64,000 nucleotides of DNA from assembly GCF_026151205.1 (NCBI RefSeq), contig NC_087072.1, positions 10,702,169 through 10,766,168 on the forward strand. Direction: 5' to 3'. The stretch's first letter is position 1, and each line of letters opens with the position of its first letter. This document shows, one piece after another, positions 24,801 through 60,220 of this stretch. A program made the position numbers and the translations under genes. The notes under the pieces were generated by a model. That model was not told the origin of the DNA. It did no database searches and saw nothing but the letters and a program-made list of their open reading frames with translations. The stretch is from Bolinopsis microptera (taxonomy: Eukaryota; Ctenophora; Tentaculata; Lobata; Bolinopsidae).

Positions 24801-25127
24801 AACATTACCTTGCTAAAGTTAGCTATATACTATGGTTTTCTCGAAAGTATTTCCTTGTATTTGACTTTCGTCAAGAAAGTACTCTTACTTTCTCCATTTC
24901 ATTATGTCCAGATTGAGATTACATTGATACAAATTACAAAATTGTACTATCTCAGCCAAACCTTTACCCCGGCAGCAGGCAGTTCAAGGACGATAAAACC
25001 CGAAGAATCTACGTATAGATGGAGTGATAATACAAACAAGTTGAAAAGCAAGCTTGAAAATGTGAAATGAGGTTCACTAACATGTTTTAGGTCTGAAGCC
25101 TCCCAAACTCTGCTGAGAGCTCTGAAC
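21883..25127 (-). CDS. Ser/Thr/Pro-rich protein with SIM-like motif and Cys-rich C-terminus (5' end possibly at 53.1-53.4 kb)
   Basis: Exons joined by GT-AG sites and consistent phase: 25127-25082 (46-base exon, tentative), 24297-24118, 23606-23384, 23267-23155, 22773-22474, 22327-22232, 22034-21883. The 24.1-24.3 kb exon encodes an acidic run followed by IVIVVSD and a basic helix (YREKRRQERKNR), the pattern of a SUMO-interaction motif as in RNF4. The next exons are disordered, rich in Pro/Ser/Thr/Asn. The last exon holds a compact cluster, EFMCPCSRCRCRNWW followed by VKNHC and a further Cys, which should bind zinc; the protein ends soon after. I do not recognise the family. The start is not in this block. 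The 46-base exon begins in phase 0, which matches the end of the SIM exons at 53081-53372, giving a 420-residue chain if joined. The 23606 acceptor is a TAGCAG tandem site. Confidence 0.65.
23671..24044. mobile_element. MITE with poly-G/poly-C termini and 8-bp target duplication
   Basis: The element starts with a run of about 17 G and ends with a run of about 17 C. Inside the runs lie inverted copies of CAATGACTAC and blocks of TGGGGACT/AGTCCCCA words. The sequence GTCATATT occurs immediately before the G-run and immediately after the C-run, an 8-bp duplication as made by hAT-superfamily transposases. There is no coding capacity. It sits in an intron between exons 24118 and 23606. Confidence 0.75.
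24357..24892. repeat. 226-bp direct duplication (two copies, period 310)
   Basis: The blocks 24357-24582 and 24667-24892 appear identical by eye. They are separated by 84 bases of other sequence. Neither copy contains a recognisable exon. The identity suggests a recent local duplication inside an intron. Confidence 0.85.
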
Positions 25128-25229
25128 CTGAGAAGAGGTAACTGTATTACAGATTCCTGTTTGGTTAGACCGTAGCTAGACGTGACGCACACGTCCCGCA
25201 AGAAGCTGCTCGGCAGAAGAATTGAGACC

Positions 25230-25405
25230 TAGGGGTCGTTCACAATTCACATGTTACGTAATCAGCCGAGGGGGGGGGGGGGGGTCCAAATAATTACGCT
25301 AGTGTAATTTTGACACAAAAGCTATGTGTAAAACTGAGATAACGGAGGGGGAGGGTGGTTAAAAATTGGCCAAAAAGTGATCACGTAATATGTGAACGAC
25401 CCCCT
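25230..25405. mobile_element. Tc1/mariner-type MITE (TA flanks)
   Basis: The ends are inverted repeats: GGGGTCGTTCACA...TTACGTAATCA on the left and TGATCACGTAATATGTGAACGACCCC on the right, each bordered by TA. The interior (about 120 bases) includes a G-run at 25269-25283. Length, TIR and TA target fit a mariner-type MITE. It has no coding capacity. Confidence 0.7.
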
Positions 25406-26050
25406 AAAAAACATCCAGTAGTTTGAAATTCTGCTCAGTTTAATCTATGTACCATAAACCCATCCGCGCGCCTAGTCCATAAATGAAAATAAATGTAAAC
25501 ACTGGCCCTTCGGACCTGAGTTTATAAAGAGTCATTATTGGGCTACAAATCTACAGATCTGCTATGCTATAACGAATTTCAATGAAAATAAAACAATGAA
25601 GCAATTGTAAATTATCATAACTTGGTATAATTAAACGGAATTCAAATAATAAATCAATATAACACAGAAATGAGTAAGTTTACAGAATTGATTACAACAT
25701 GGCGGGAAAAATTATATACTGTTTACAGTTAGCTACGAATATTATACGTTTTTAATGCAATCAACAAGAAATTTTACTTACTGATCAGTACTTTATTTTG
25801 ACACAAATTCATCGGATATACCATTATCAATTGTCACCACTTATCATTTTATTTCCAATTATTTAAAACTATACCACCGAGAAAACATAAACCTTGCTAA
25901 ATAATCAACACCAAATTGAAGGACGAAATAAATCTGAACAATTAACACTAATTAAAACAGAATAGGTAGAGCCAGCTCAACCGTGTTATTCCCTCCCATG
26001 GCACCAAAGTTCCTAACCCAAACAAAATCTATAATATTTGTTTAATTTCC

Positions 26051-52673
<26,623 letters not shown>

Positions 52674-53080
52674 GCTAGAGAAGATATTTGTAAGTATAGG
52701 AGAATATCTCATCATGTTCTAATCTAATTGTCAGGCTACATTGGTATTTGGTGTGAAAGAATGCGGGCTTGTGTAATATTTGAGAACGCGGGCTAGGAAA
52801 AACGAATGTGCGTGGTGGACCAAACTATTGAGTTTGAATCATACAGATAAATTAACGTTGCTTGCATGGATTGCGCGCAAAATGAACATGCGTGCGCGTT
52901 ATTTAGTCTCCAAAACCATTGCCGCGTCTTCCAAAAAAGACAGATTTACATTTTCACTGTTAGCCCCACTGAGCACGAACGTACTTATTTAATTAATCGA
53001 AGCCGAGCAGCTTGGTGCGGAGGAAAATAATTTTCTAAAAGGTATGAGGGCTAAAATTAGATTACATGCTGATAGCTTAC

Positions 53081-53372
53081 AGGTTTGGGAGCCACTGGAG
53101 CTGTTAGATCAACCACGTCATGTATTTTGAAGGAGTTGGATTTAGAGGCTGTCAAATCTATAACACCTGAAAATAATCGAATGTAAAAAGTGTTCAGTCA
53201 GCAGTAAACGAGAAGAAACTAGTTTCAAATCATTGGCATGTTGGGTAGACATTAAGAAAAGAATCATTAATACAAAAATCAACTGACATAACATTTCGAA
53301 CTCACCATCATCACTGGAATCTTTCTTGTCGACCCTTCTCCTTTTTCTGTTTTTATCACCATCATCAGCCAT
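53081..53372 (-). CDS. 5' exons of a nuclear protein with two SUMO-interaction motifs
   Basis: Exon 53372-53306 starts with ATG and encodes an acidic/basic head (MADDGDKNRKRRRVDKK) containing a likely nuclear localisation signal. Exon 53166-53081, joined in phase 1, encodes two SUMO-interaction motifs, VIDLTA and VVDLTAPV, the latter close to the VVDLT of RNF4. The second exon ends at a strong donor (CCT|gtaagc) in phase 0; unspliced it would reach a stop within nine codons. The next same-strand gene is HEATR5, whose own start lies ~400 bases on. Splicing to the phase-0 exon at 25127 would put three SIM-like motifs in one protein. This could alternatively be a very short two-exon gene, or the N-terminus of the RNF4-like gene. 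Confidence 0.6.
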
Positions 53373-53862
53373 CACTCCTAGGGCTCCTAGTAGAGTTTAA
53401 CTGTTCATGGATAGCAAAACAAACAAGCTGTACTATCAATTTCAAAATTATGTTTCACAAATGTCCTTGGAAGATTGCTGTTTGATAAATGTATTCTCAA
53501 ATTATAATCAAATACATAATTAATCAAATACCTAATGTTATAATTTTGGTACGCTAACTATCAATGATCTTGGTTATGAACACATCAATAGTCTTTGGGT
53601 GCTCTACAATAAAATAAATTAAAAGCATGGTTTTTTTTTTTTTTTTTTTAAGAGAGGCTGGGCCTGGTTGGCCCACGAGAGGATAGCATATGGATGCTTT
53701 GCCTACCTCTGGGGTATGGCAGTCCTGTGGGAGGATGCCAGTGGAATCAAGATGTGTAATCACGGATGATGGTAAGTGTTGTGGGGTGTGTTATAGATAA
53801 ACGGTTAAGTGGTGGTTGAGTGTGGAAGAGAGGGGCGAAACAAGACGGCGTTAAAGTAGTCG

Positions 53863-54339
53863 CTATGTTACACCTGTCTGGTCCAACTCCTCCGGCACCA
53901 CTAAGCGTTTAGTGTGGTTTGTAAAGTTGACAATGGTGGAGATGTGTTGGTTGTCGAATATGTCATTGACAGAGAGGTAGTAGTCCCGGAAATATTGACC
54001 TCTTATTTGGGCAATAGCCGGGCACTGTCCGAGAAAGTGTGAGACAGTCTCCTCTCCGTCGCCGCATTTAGGACAAGCACTTGTGTCTGATTTGTGAATG
54101 GTGTGTAGGTGTTTGTTGAGGCCACAATGTCCCGTGATGAGGTGCACTGCAGTTCTGTAATTTTGTCTGTTGTTACTGAGTGTAGTGTTGAGATTTTTGA
54201 TGATGTTGATGTTTTTATGTCCAAGTGTCAGTTTAGTGTGTCTGGGATCATTAGTAATCCATGATTCTTGATTAAGTTTTGTGACTTTGTCGTTGATCGT
54301 TGTCAGCTCCAGGAGTGGTGACCGTGAAGCGTCGTTCAA
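53863..54339 (-). pseudogene. LINE C-terminal segment in a shifted frame
   Basis: Continues the LINE in a different frame, overlapping the end of the polymerase frame by a few bases. It encodes the post-RNase H region: ITGHCGLNKHLHTI followed by CPKCGDGEETVSHFLGQCP, the usual zinc-knuckle-like tail. Because the RNase H core is absent and the frame changes, this is read as the far side of an internal deletion. The M at its start is not a real initiation site. Confidence 0.75.
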
Positions 54340-57300
54340 GCATCATGGTTGGTATAGATAGCTCTCTCTGCTTTGGGTGGTATGTTGAGGTCTACCATGA
54401 ATTGTTTGTTGATAGTGGTGTGAGTTGTGATGGTACCTTTTCTGGGGGCGATAGTTTCGAGGGTTAGGCTTCCATATGCTTGAAGCCTGGCTGTGCCCTT
54501 TGCTGCTTCACCTCTCAGGAAAAGTATGATATCTGGAGTGTTGGTGTGGTGGTTCAGTGCGATGAAGGGAGTACTAGGCATGGCACCAGACATCATTCTC
54601 AATGCCAATGCCTGAACTCGTTTGAACTTCCTCGCGTTGGTGTCTGTTTGGGTTGCCCTAATCCATATACTACAGCAGTATGATAGAATAGGTCTGATGA
54701 CAGCAGTGTACATCCATTTGCATGTTTTAGGGCTCATACCCCAAGTGGGGCCGACAGCTCTTCTACATTGCATAAGGGATGCCGTAGCTTTTTTGGTGGT
54801 GTTGGTGATATGTTCATTGAAATTGAGCTTGCTGTCGAGGGTCACTCCTAGGAATTTGTCAGATTTGGATAGACCTATAGTGGTGTTACCCACCACCACA
54901 GGTCTAAGTGTCCATTTCTTATTCCAGGTAAACATGACTATTTGTGTTTTGAGTGCGCTTATGGATAGATCTTTGGTTTGACACCATTTTTCTATTGTGT
55001 TGATGGTTTTGCGTGTTCTGTTCCAGATGATGTCTAAATCATTCCCCTCCGCTAGAGAAAGCAGATCATCTGCAAAAGCTTGCAGATAACCTGGTATGTC
55101 TCTTGCGGTGTAGGCCAGGAGATCATCGACTACCAGGTTCCAAAGGAAAGGGGAAAGGATGCCACCTTGGGGGCACCCTCTCCGGATCCGAACCCTTTTC
55201 GACTTATCCTTATGATTTAATGTGATGAATCTGTTAGTTACCATGTTGATAATCCATTGTGCTGTGGCCGGGTCCACTTTCGTGGTCTTGATAGCGTCAG
55301 AAATAGCCTTGAAAGAGACATTATCAAAAGCTCCCTCTATATCTAGAAAGACTCCTAAGACATATCCCTTCTTAGCTATCCTGCGCTCGATGGTGTGAGT
55401 AACTTTATGAAGGGCTGCTTCGGTTGAACATCCCTTCTTAAAGCCAAATTGTCGTTTGTTGATGTCTTTAGCGATATTGAGGTCGTGTTGCATATGCCAT
55501 AGTATCACCTTCTCCTGTAGTTTTAACATCACAGGAGAAAGGGTGATAGTGCGAAATGATTTTGGTTGGTTGTAGTCAGTTTTTCCAGGCTTTGGGAGAA
55601 AGATTCCAAGGGATTCTTTCCACAAAGTTGGAATGTGTTGGGTTTCATGATTTTTTGTCATAATGGTTCTGGTGATGTCTTTGATCTGTGTCCAAGCTTT
55701 CTGTATGATGATAGGTTTGAGGGTGTCGGGTCCAGCAGCTTTTAACGGATCAAAGGATTTAAGAGCCTCCTCGATTCTGTCTGGGCTGTAGATGGTATTG
55801 AGTAAGGTGGTGGTGATTGGTAGAGGTCCAGGTGGAGGCACTGGCGGGTCAGTGACACTATCCTTGAAGTGGGTTTGTGTCATGACCTCCAGTGTCTCCT
55901 CTGCATTTTTGGTGATGTCTCCGTTTGGTTTGTAAACGGCTTCTAGTGTGTGCTTGTTGTCGTTGCAGGATTTCAGAATCTTGTTCATCCTTCCGGATTC
56001 CTTAACAGACTCTGTTTCCTGACAAAAAGTTCTCCAGGCATTACGCTGGGAGTTGGATATAAGTCTGTTGTATTGTTTGTTGCTCTCTCTAAGAGCGAGC
56101 CACAGGGCATCAGTTTTCTTTTTTCGGGCTGTAATCAGTTTTTGTCTTATTCCCCTCTGTGCTTCCTCTACTTCTCGAGTTAGCCAGGGGGGTTTGCGGA
56201 CGGAACTTGAGATGTAAGTAATGGGGCATGCCTCCTCGAAGGCTTCCTTAAGTGCAGTATTGATGATGTCTATATTGTGATCAATTTCGGTCGTAGTGTT
56301 GATTTGTGTGTTGTTAAGGTTGGGGTTATTCGATAGGATCTCATCAAATCTGTCCCAGTCAGTGTTTTTGACTAGTCGGATCTGTTTGGGTTCCTTCTTT
56401 GGCCCTGTAGTTATGTCGAACATAATATAGCGATGGTCAGAGTTGGAGTAGAGGTCACTAACATGCCAATTGCTAATGAGGTCTCCTCCCAACTGGTTTG
56501 TTATTGTAAGATCGATAATTGAATTGTGGCCTCGAGAGTTGAGGAAGGTTGGGGATGATCCTTTGTTGGCACATGACAGCCCTAGGGAGGAGAGAAAGTC
56601 AAGTAGCTCCTCTCCCCTCGTATTGCATGTCTTGTTCCCCCAAAGGGTGTGATGGGAATTCGTGTCCGACCCTATAATGAGCGGGATGTTGTTATCATTA
56701 GCATATTTTGCTAGAGGTGATGTTTCTTGTGGCGGTACCGGTCCGTTTATATCCATGTATGAAGCTGCCAGAATGAGTTCTGTCGAGCTGAGTTGGATTT
56801 TAACGGCCACTTGATCGGGTGTTGTGAATTGTGTAAGTTCCCAACATTTAGCTGTCAGGTTTTTGTGCAGTACAATTGCGGCACGGGGTCTTTTATCCCC
56901 GATTTTGTAGTAGAAGTTGGACAGATCTTTATTTATAGGTGGTATGATATTTTTGTTATTCGAGTACGGTTCAGTAGCAAGAATGACTGGATTTTTCCTG
57001 CCATGTATGTTGGCTAGGAGGGTTTTCCATGCATTAAACTTGCGTTTGAGGTTAATCTGAGTAATAGAATAAGAATCAAAGCAATTCTTACCTTTTTTTT
57101 TAGTAGTCTTTTGACACAGTCTGCCCCTCTGTGTCTTATTGTGTCGTTTTTTGTTTTTGTTTTTGTTGTTGTTAGTGTTGTTGTTGTTGTTGTTGTGTTG
57201 AGTGTTGATGTTGGTGTTGCTATGGGTGGTGTTATTAGGGGGGATATTGTTGGTCTGGGGAACAGTAGTTGAAGCGACTGATACTCCTCCATCATGCAAG

Positions 57301-57404
57301 GTCCTAGGACCTGTTACGACGGAAGGTGCGGTTGCGGGGGGCCTCCCTGAGGCATGGTGATCGTAGCATGGTGATCGTAGCATTACAATAAAATCAAAGA
57401 TCAT
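54336..57404 (-). CDS. LINE endonuclease / reverse transcriptase
   Basis: A frame of up to 1,022 codons; the first residues may be flanking sequence read through, so the start is uncertain. Order: Asn/Lys-rich N-terminus; apurinic-type endonuclease with ATEPY, GSDTNSHHTLWG and SNSDHRYI catalytic blocks (about residues 110-330); reverse transcriptase with GFKKGCSTEAALHK, FLDIEGAFDN, RRGCPQGGILSPFLWN and the FADD catalytic motif (about residues 560-830); thumb. The frame ends at RAIYTNHDA-stop, exactly where an RNase H domain would be expected to begin with a YTDGS-like motif. It belongs to the RNase H-bearing LINE group (I/R1/LOA-like); the exact clade is not resolved. Confidence 0.85.
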   Translation of the reverse strand: MIFDFIVMLRSPCYDHHASGRPPATAPSVVTGPRTLHDGGVSVASTTVPQTNNIPPNNTTHSNTNINTQHNNNNNNTNNNKNKNKKRHNKTQRGRLCQKTTKKKGKNCFDSYSITQINLKRKFNAWKTLLANIHGRKNPVILATEPYSNNKNIIPPINKDLSNFYYKIGDKRPRAAIVLHKNLTAKCWELTQFTTPDQVAVKIQLSSTELILAASYMDINGPVPPQETSPLAKYANDNNIPLIIGSDTNSHHTLWGNKTCNTRGEELLDFLSSLGLSCANKGSSPTFLNSRGHNSIIDLTITNQLGGDLISNWHVSDLYSNSDHRYIMFDITTGPKKEPKQIRLVKNTDWDRFDEILSNNPNLNNTQINTTTEIDHNIDIINTALKEAFEEACPITYISSSVRKPPWLTREVEEAQRGIRQKLITARKKKTDALWLALRESNKQYNRLISNSQRNAWRTFCQETESVKESGRMNKILKSCNDNKHTLEAVYKPNGDITKNAEETLEVMTQTHFKDSVTDPPVPPPGPLPITTTLLNTIYSPDRIEEALKSFDPLKAAGPDTLKPIIIQKAWTQIKDITRTIMTKNHETQHIPTLWKESLGIFLPKPGKTDYNQPKSFRTITLSPVMLKLQEKVILWHMQHDLNIAKDINKRQFGFKKGCSTEAALHKVTHTIERRIAKKGYVLGVFLDIEGAFDNVSFKAISDAIKTTKVDPATAQWIINMVTNRFITLNHKDKSKRVRIRRGCPQGGILSPFLWNLVVDDLLAYTARDIPGYLQAFADDLLSLAEGNDLDIIWNRTRKTINTIEKWCQTKDLSISALKTQIVMFTWNKKWTLRPVVVGNTTIGLSKSDKFLGVTLDSKLNFNEHITNTTKKATASLMQCRRAVGPTWGMSPKTCKWMYTAVIRPILSYCCSIWIRATQTDTNARKFKRVQALALRMMSGAMPSTPFIALNHHTNTPDIILFLRGEAAKGTARLQAYGSLTLETIAPRKGTITTHTTINKQFMVDLNIPPKAERAIYTNHDA

Positions 57405-57713
57405 ACGACAACCTTAAACAAAGTATGGTCAATAATGTTCCTGATGGAGATGGCCTCTAGCGAGCCTGTATCTTTCGGAGAACTTATCAAATATGCAAAC
57501 AGCTGTCTGTGTCAAAACATAGTGGTGTTACCCCCAAAATTGCATGGTAGTGAGGGGCCAAATCCATCTAGGAACAGTATGAGTAATAAATATGAAAACA
57601 TGCAAATATTTGAAATACCAGAGCACCAATTCCTTCTGCGACAATATTTCAGTACAGTATAATATCAAGCAGCAACAGAAACAATTAAAATTCACCCTAG
57701 GATTAAAATCACT
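57405..57713. other. Gap between LINE and TP53RK
   Basis: A ~309-base interval. A 75-codon plus-strand ORF overlaps its start but has no domain. Probably the TP53RK 3' UTR and the right flank of the LINE insertion. Confidence 0.4.
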
Positions 57714-58707
57714 TCAGCCTACCATACTCCGTTTTCGGCCCCTTAATCTTACTTCCCGCAACTTGGTGACCACAGCTTTCTGAGCCCGAGCTACGCTGCA
57801 ATAACCCGCTAATATCTTATCAAACAAGTCTTGAGAATTGGGATGGGTACTAAGAAACGCCTTCTCCAACACATACAAATCCACTCCTTTGTCCTCAACC
57901 AACGAGGAGTTGATACTCAGTCCAAAGTCTATCATAACACAGTCGTACTTGTCTATTCTCTTCATTACTAAGATGTTGGAGGTGGTCAAGTCACCGTGTA
58001 TAATGTCTCCGTTGTGGAGCAGGCCTATAGTGTAACCAACGTTGTAGCACAGGTCTTCTAGAATAGTTCGCTCTCCACGGGCACTGCAAATTAAAATGCA
58101 ATAGATTTACTCACAAAATGATGTATTTAAAATTTAAATTATAATCACAGAATAACTACAATATTATTTTCCTCGTGGCACTTCAAATCAATCCTTCGCT
58201 AAACCTCCCAACCAATGTGGAGGGCGGGGAGTTAAAAGCCTCTACAACACATACCAACAATACTTACACGTGTTCGTCTATGAAGTCCTTGAGAACTACA
58301 GTGTGTTTCATGTACTCCATGTAAATAGTGTTGGTTTTGTGATCCACGTAGTACACAGTAGGAGTTCTGATTCCCAAACTTCTGCATTTGCTTAACGAGC
58401 GACACTGCGATCATTGTATCATTAACATGGGGTGGGATTTTTACTAAACTATACCTAGCCCTTACTGCAGGAAACACAGGTCCAAAAGAGATGCTTGTAA
58501 TTGTAACTGTCACTGAATAAAATAGGAGAAATGTAACCTTGCTAAAATTACCTCCTGAGTAAGTCTCTTGTTGGTAAGTTTCTCATCAAGTACAGGGTGT
58601 CTGTAGGCTTTCTTAAATCTTTCTTTCTTAAGACAAGGTTTCCCGAGAAAGGTTGTTTCAAACAGTCGACCCTCAGCACCTTGACTAACCAGTTGCAGTG
58701 TAGCCAT
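57714..58707 (-). CDS. TP53RK: TP53RK / Bud32 atypical kinase of the KEOPS complex
   Basis: Three exons, 58707-58552, 58404-58268 and 58083-57714, with phases 0 and 2, give 220 residues. QGAEGRLFETTFLG and the CLKKERFKKAYRHPVLD block are the small-lobe signature. IYMEYM marks the hinge. Exon 3 has the catalytic loop HGDLTTSNIL and the metal-binding DFGLS. The chain ends in the basic RLRGRKRSMVG tail conserved from archaea to human. Bud32 is the ATPase partner of the OSGEP/Kae1 enzyme that makes N6-threonylcarbamoyladenosine at position 37 of ANN-decoding tRNAs. The length agrees with the family (about 220-260). It lies 262 bases downstream of TSEN2 on the same strand. All key residues are present. 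Confidence 0.95.
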
Positions 58708-58969
58708 TGTAACTTAATTCATTAATCAGGGTTTATTAGTAAATCAATCGATAAATATATGATTGGGTAATGAATTTACCGACGGCCAAATTTTGATCTG
58801 ATCTCTCAATTCTATGTGAACTGGGATATGACTCATTCGAGGAATAAATCAAATGAAACGAAAATATTTTTCCCCAGGTTCCTTAAATCAAATTAGATTG
58901 AATGATGGAAATAATAATCAAAACAAAAAAAGCAAAAAAATCCACCCAATAAAACAAAACAAAAAAGCT

Positions 58970-59761
58970 CTACTTTTTCTTCTTATTCACATTTTCAGAT
59001 TTTCCATTCGCAATTTCTCTGTCCCTCTCAGGAGTCCACCGTTTCAGTAAAACAAGTGTCACAGCAGAATTAGCCACACAATCAAGCTGACTCCTATCAG
59101 CAGCACTCTCAAAGTTAACGTAAGCCAGCACGCATTCCTTAGCTACTGACTCACTGACCCTCCGCAATGTATTGATCTCTGTCCACAGAGGTTCATCACT
59201 AATCACCACCTTCACAACATACGCTGCGTGGGCAGTGTTAGGATCTCCTGAATACAACATGAAATCTCCTCCGTACTTTATACCAGATCGAACTGTATAC
59301 TTTTTGTCCCGAAAATGCCGGTAAACAATGAATTTGTGACAAAAACTTGGATCGTGGCCAAGCCAAATATTCCAAAGAACCTCCTTCTGTAAAACCTGTT
59401 GATTATCCTGAACCAAGACTAAAGCTTCCATGTAAACTAAATACAGCGCTTCACAGGGCGAAAGTATGAGATGTTCTGAACCATCCATCAGACCCGCTGG
59501 TGTACCTTTAGACAGTGATCCTTTACCATAGCATCCTGAAATATATATGCTAGCAGCGTCATGAGGATTTGTTATGATAACGTTACCAGGAGCCTCACTG
59601 GATAAAGTCCCCCTAACACCATATGCAAGCTGTGTCACAGATCGGGGTAAGATCTTCCTTCTCTTATTGGTTTTTGTTTTAGATAATGAGCTCACTTGGG
59701 TAAGGGGTATGTTTTCACATTCTGTTGAGATCGCCACTTTTAGATCATTGACTGAAGACAT
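58970..59761 (-). CDS. TSEN2: tRNA-splicing endonuclease catalytic subunit Sen2
   Basis: A single coding exon. From Met 59761 it gives 263 residues; an in-frame Met at 59803 would add 14, but an acceptor-like ttacag lies just before the shorter start. The N-terminal part keeps the GCYGKGSLSKG block. The C-terminal nuclease fold reads YRHFRDKKYTVRSGIKYGGDF, then LYSGDPNTAHAAYVV and VAKECVLAYV. The three catalytic residues of the RNase A-like triad are all visible: Tyr in MLYSG, His in TAHAA and Lys in VAKEC. The enzyme cleaves the 5' splice site of intron-containing tRNA precursors in a complex with TSEN34, TSEN54 and TSEN15. It is shorter than human TSEN2 (about 465) because the disordered middle is reduced. 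It lies between TP53RK and the zinc-finger gene on the same strand. Confidence 0.88.
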   Translation of the reverse strand: MSSVNDLKVAISTECENIPLTQVSSLSKTKTNKRRKILPRSVTQLAYGVRGTLSSEAPGNVIITNPHDAASIYISGCYGKGSLSKGTPAGLMDGSEHLILSPCEALYLVYMEALVLVQDNQQVLQKEVLWNIWLGHDPSFCHKFIVYRHFRDKKYTVRSGIKYGGDFMLYSGDPNTAHAAYVVKVVISDEPLWTEINTLRRVSESVAKECVLAYVNFESAADRSQLDCVANSAVTLVLLKRWTPERDREIANGKSENVNKKKK

Positions 59762-60220
59762 TTTTCTAGTGTTGCAGCAGGGATGTGAACCTGTAAAGGG
59801 CATTTTCCATGATGTATTTTTAAATATTTGAAGTGAAAGGATTCTATTATTATTATTATATATGAAACACTATTACCGACAGTGAAATTCTGCTCATGCT
59901 GTATTTATATTCAAAGTAAACATCAAACTGTCTGTCCAAAACTGAAGGGCTACAATAACCGTAAAATTGTATGTAATAATGTAATCTACAACTTTAACTT
60001 GTGATTTAGTTACATATCAAACAGTGTAACTACAGATAAAACAGTGCCAGTACAGAAGATACAACTTTTTAATGGAACTATTTCTAGTCGGTGGGAGAGA
60101 TCGATAAACTGTCTAATCGCATCTAAAGTGAGAATAGAGTGTTCTCAATCCCAAACTTAAAATAAGTCGGATATACTTTCAAGTTACTAATTTATCTCAG
60201 ATTTTCTCATTCAAAAAGAT
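59762..60220. other. Intergenic gap between zinc-finger gene and TSEN2
   Basis: About 460 bases holding the TSEN2 upstream region and the zinc-finger 3' UTR. No other feature seen. Confidence 0.5.

Larger units (their letters stand above)
53632..57404 (-). mobile_element. Non-LTR retrotransposon (LINE) with poly-A tail, internally deleted
   Basis: Oriented on the minus strand, ending in a 19-base A-run (T-run at 53632-53650). It contains a 1,000-residue endonuclease/reverse transcriptase frame and a separate C-terminal frame. TACAATAAAAT occurs on both sides (53604-53614 and 57384-57394) and may be part of a decayed target duplication, although 17 bases separate the left copy from the tail. 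A 15-bp repeat (ATGGTGATCGTAGC) is duplicated at the 5' end (57355-57384). No ORF1 is present. Confidence 0.85.

Noticed and set aside
24500..25070. Plus-strand ORFs sharing an identical N-terminus
   Set aside because: The identity is due to the 226-bp DNA duplication. The frames diverge at once outside it and show no domain.
55950..57017. Plus-strand ORFs within the LINE
   Set aside because: Shadows of the minus-strand endonuclease/reverse transcriptase frame.
58232..58513. 93-codon ORF in the TP53RK locus
   Set aside because: It reads an intron plus exon 2 in the wrong frame; the spliced frame gives the kinase sequence.
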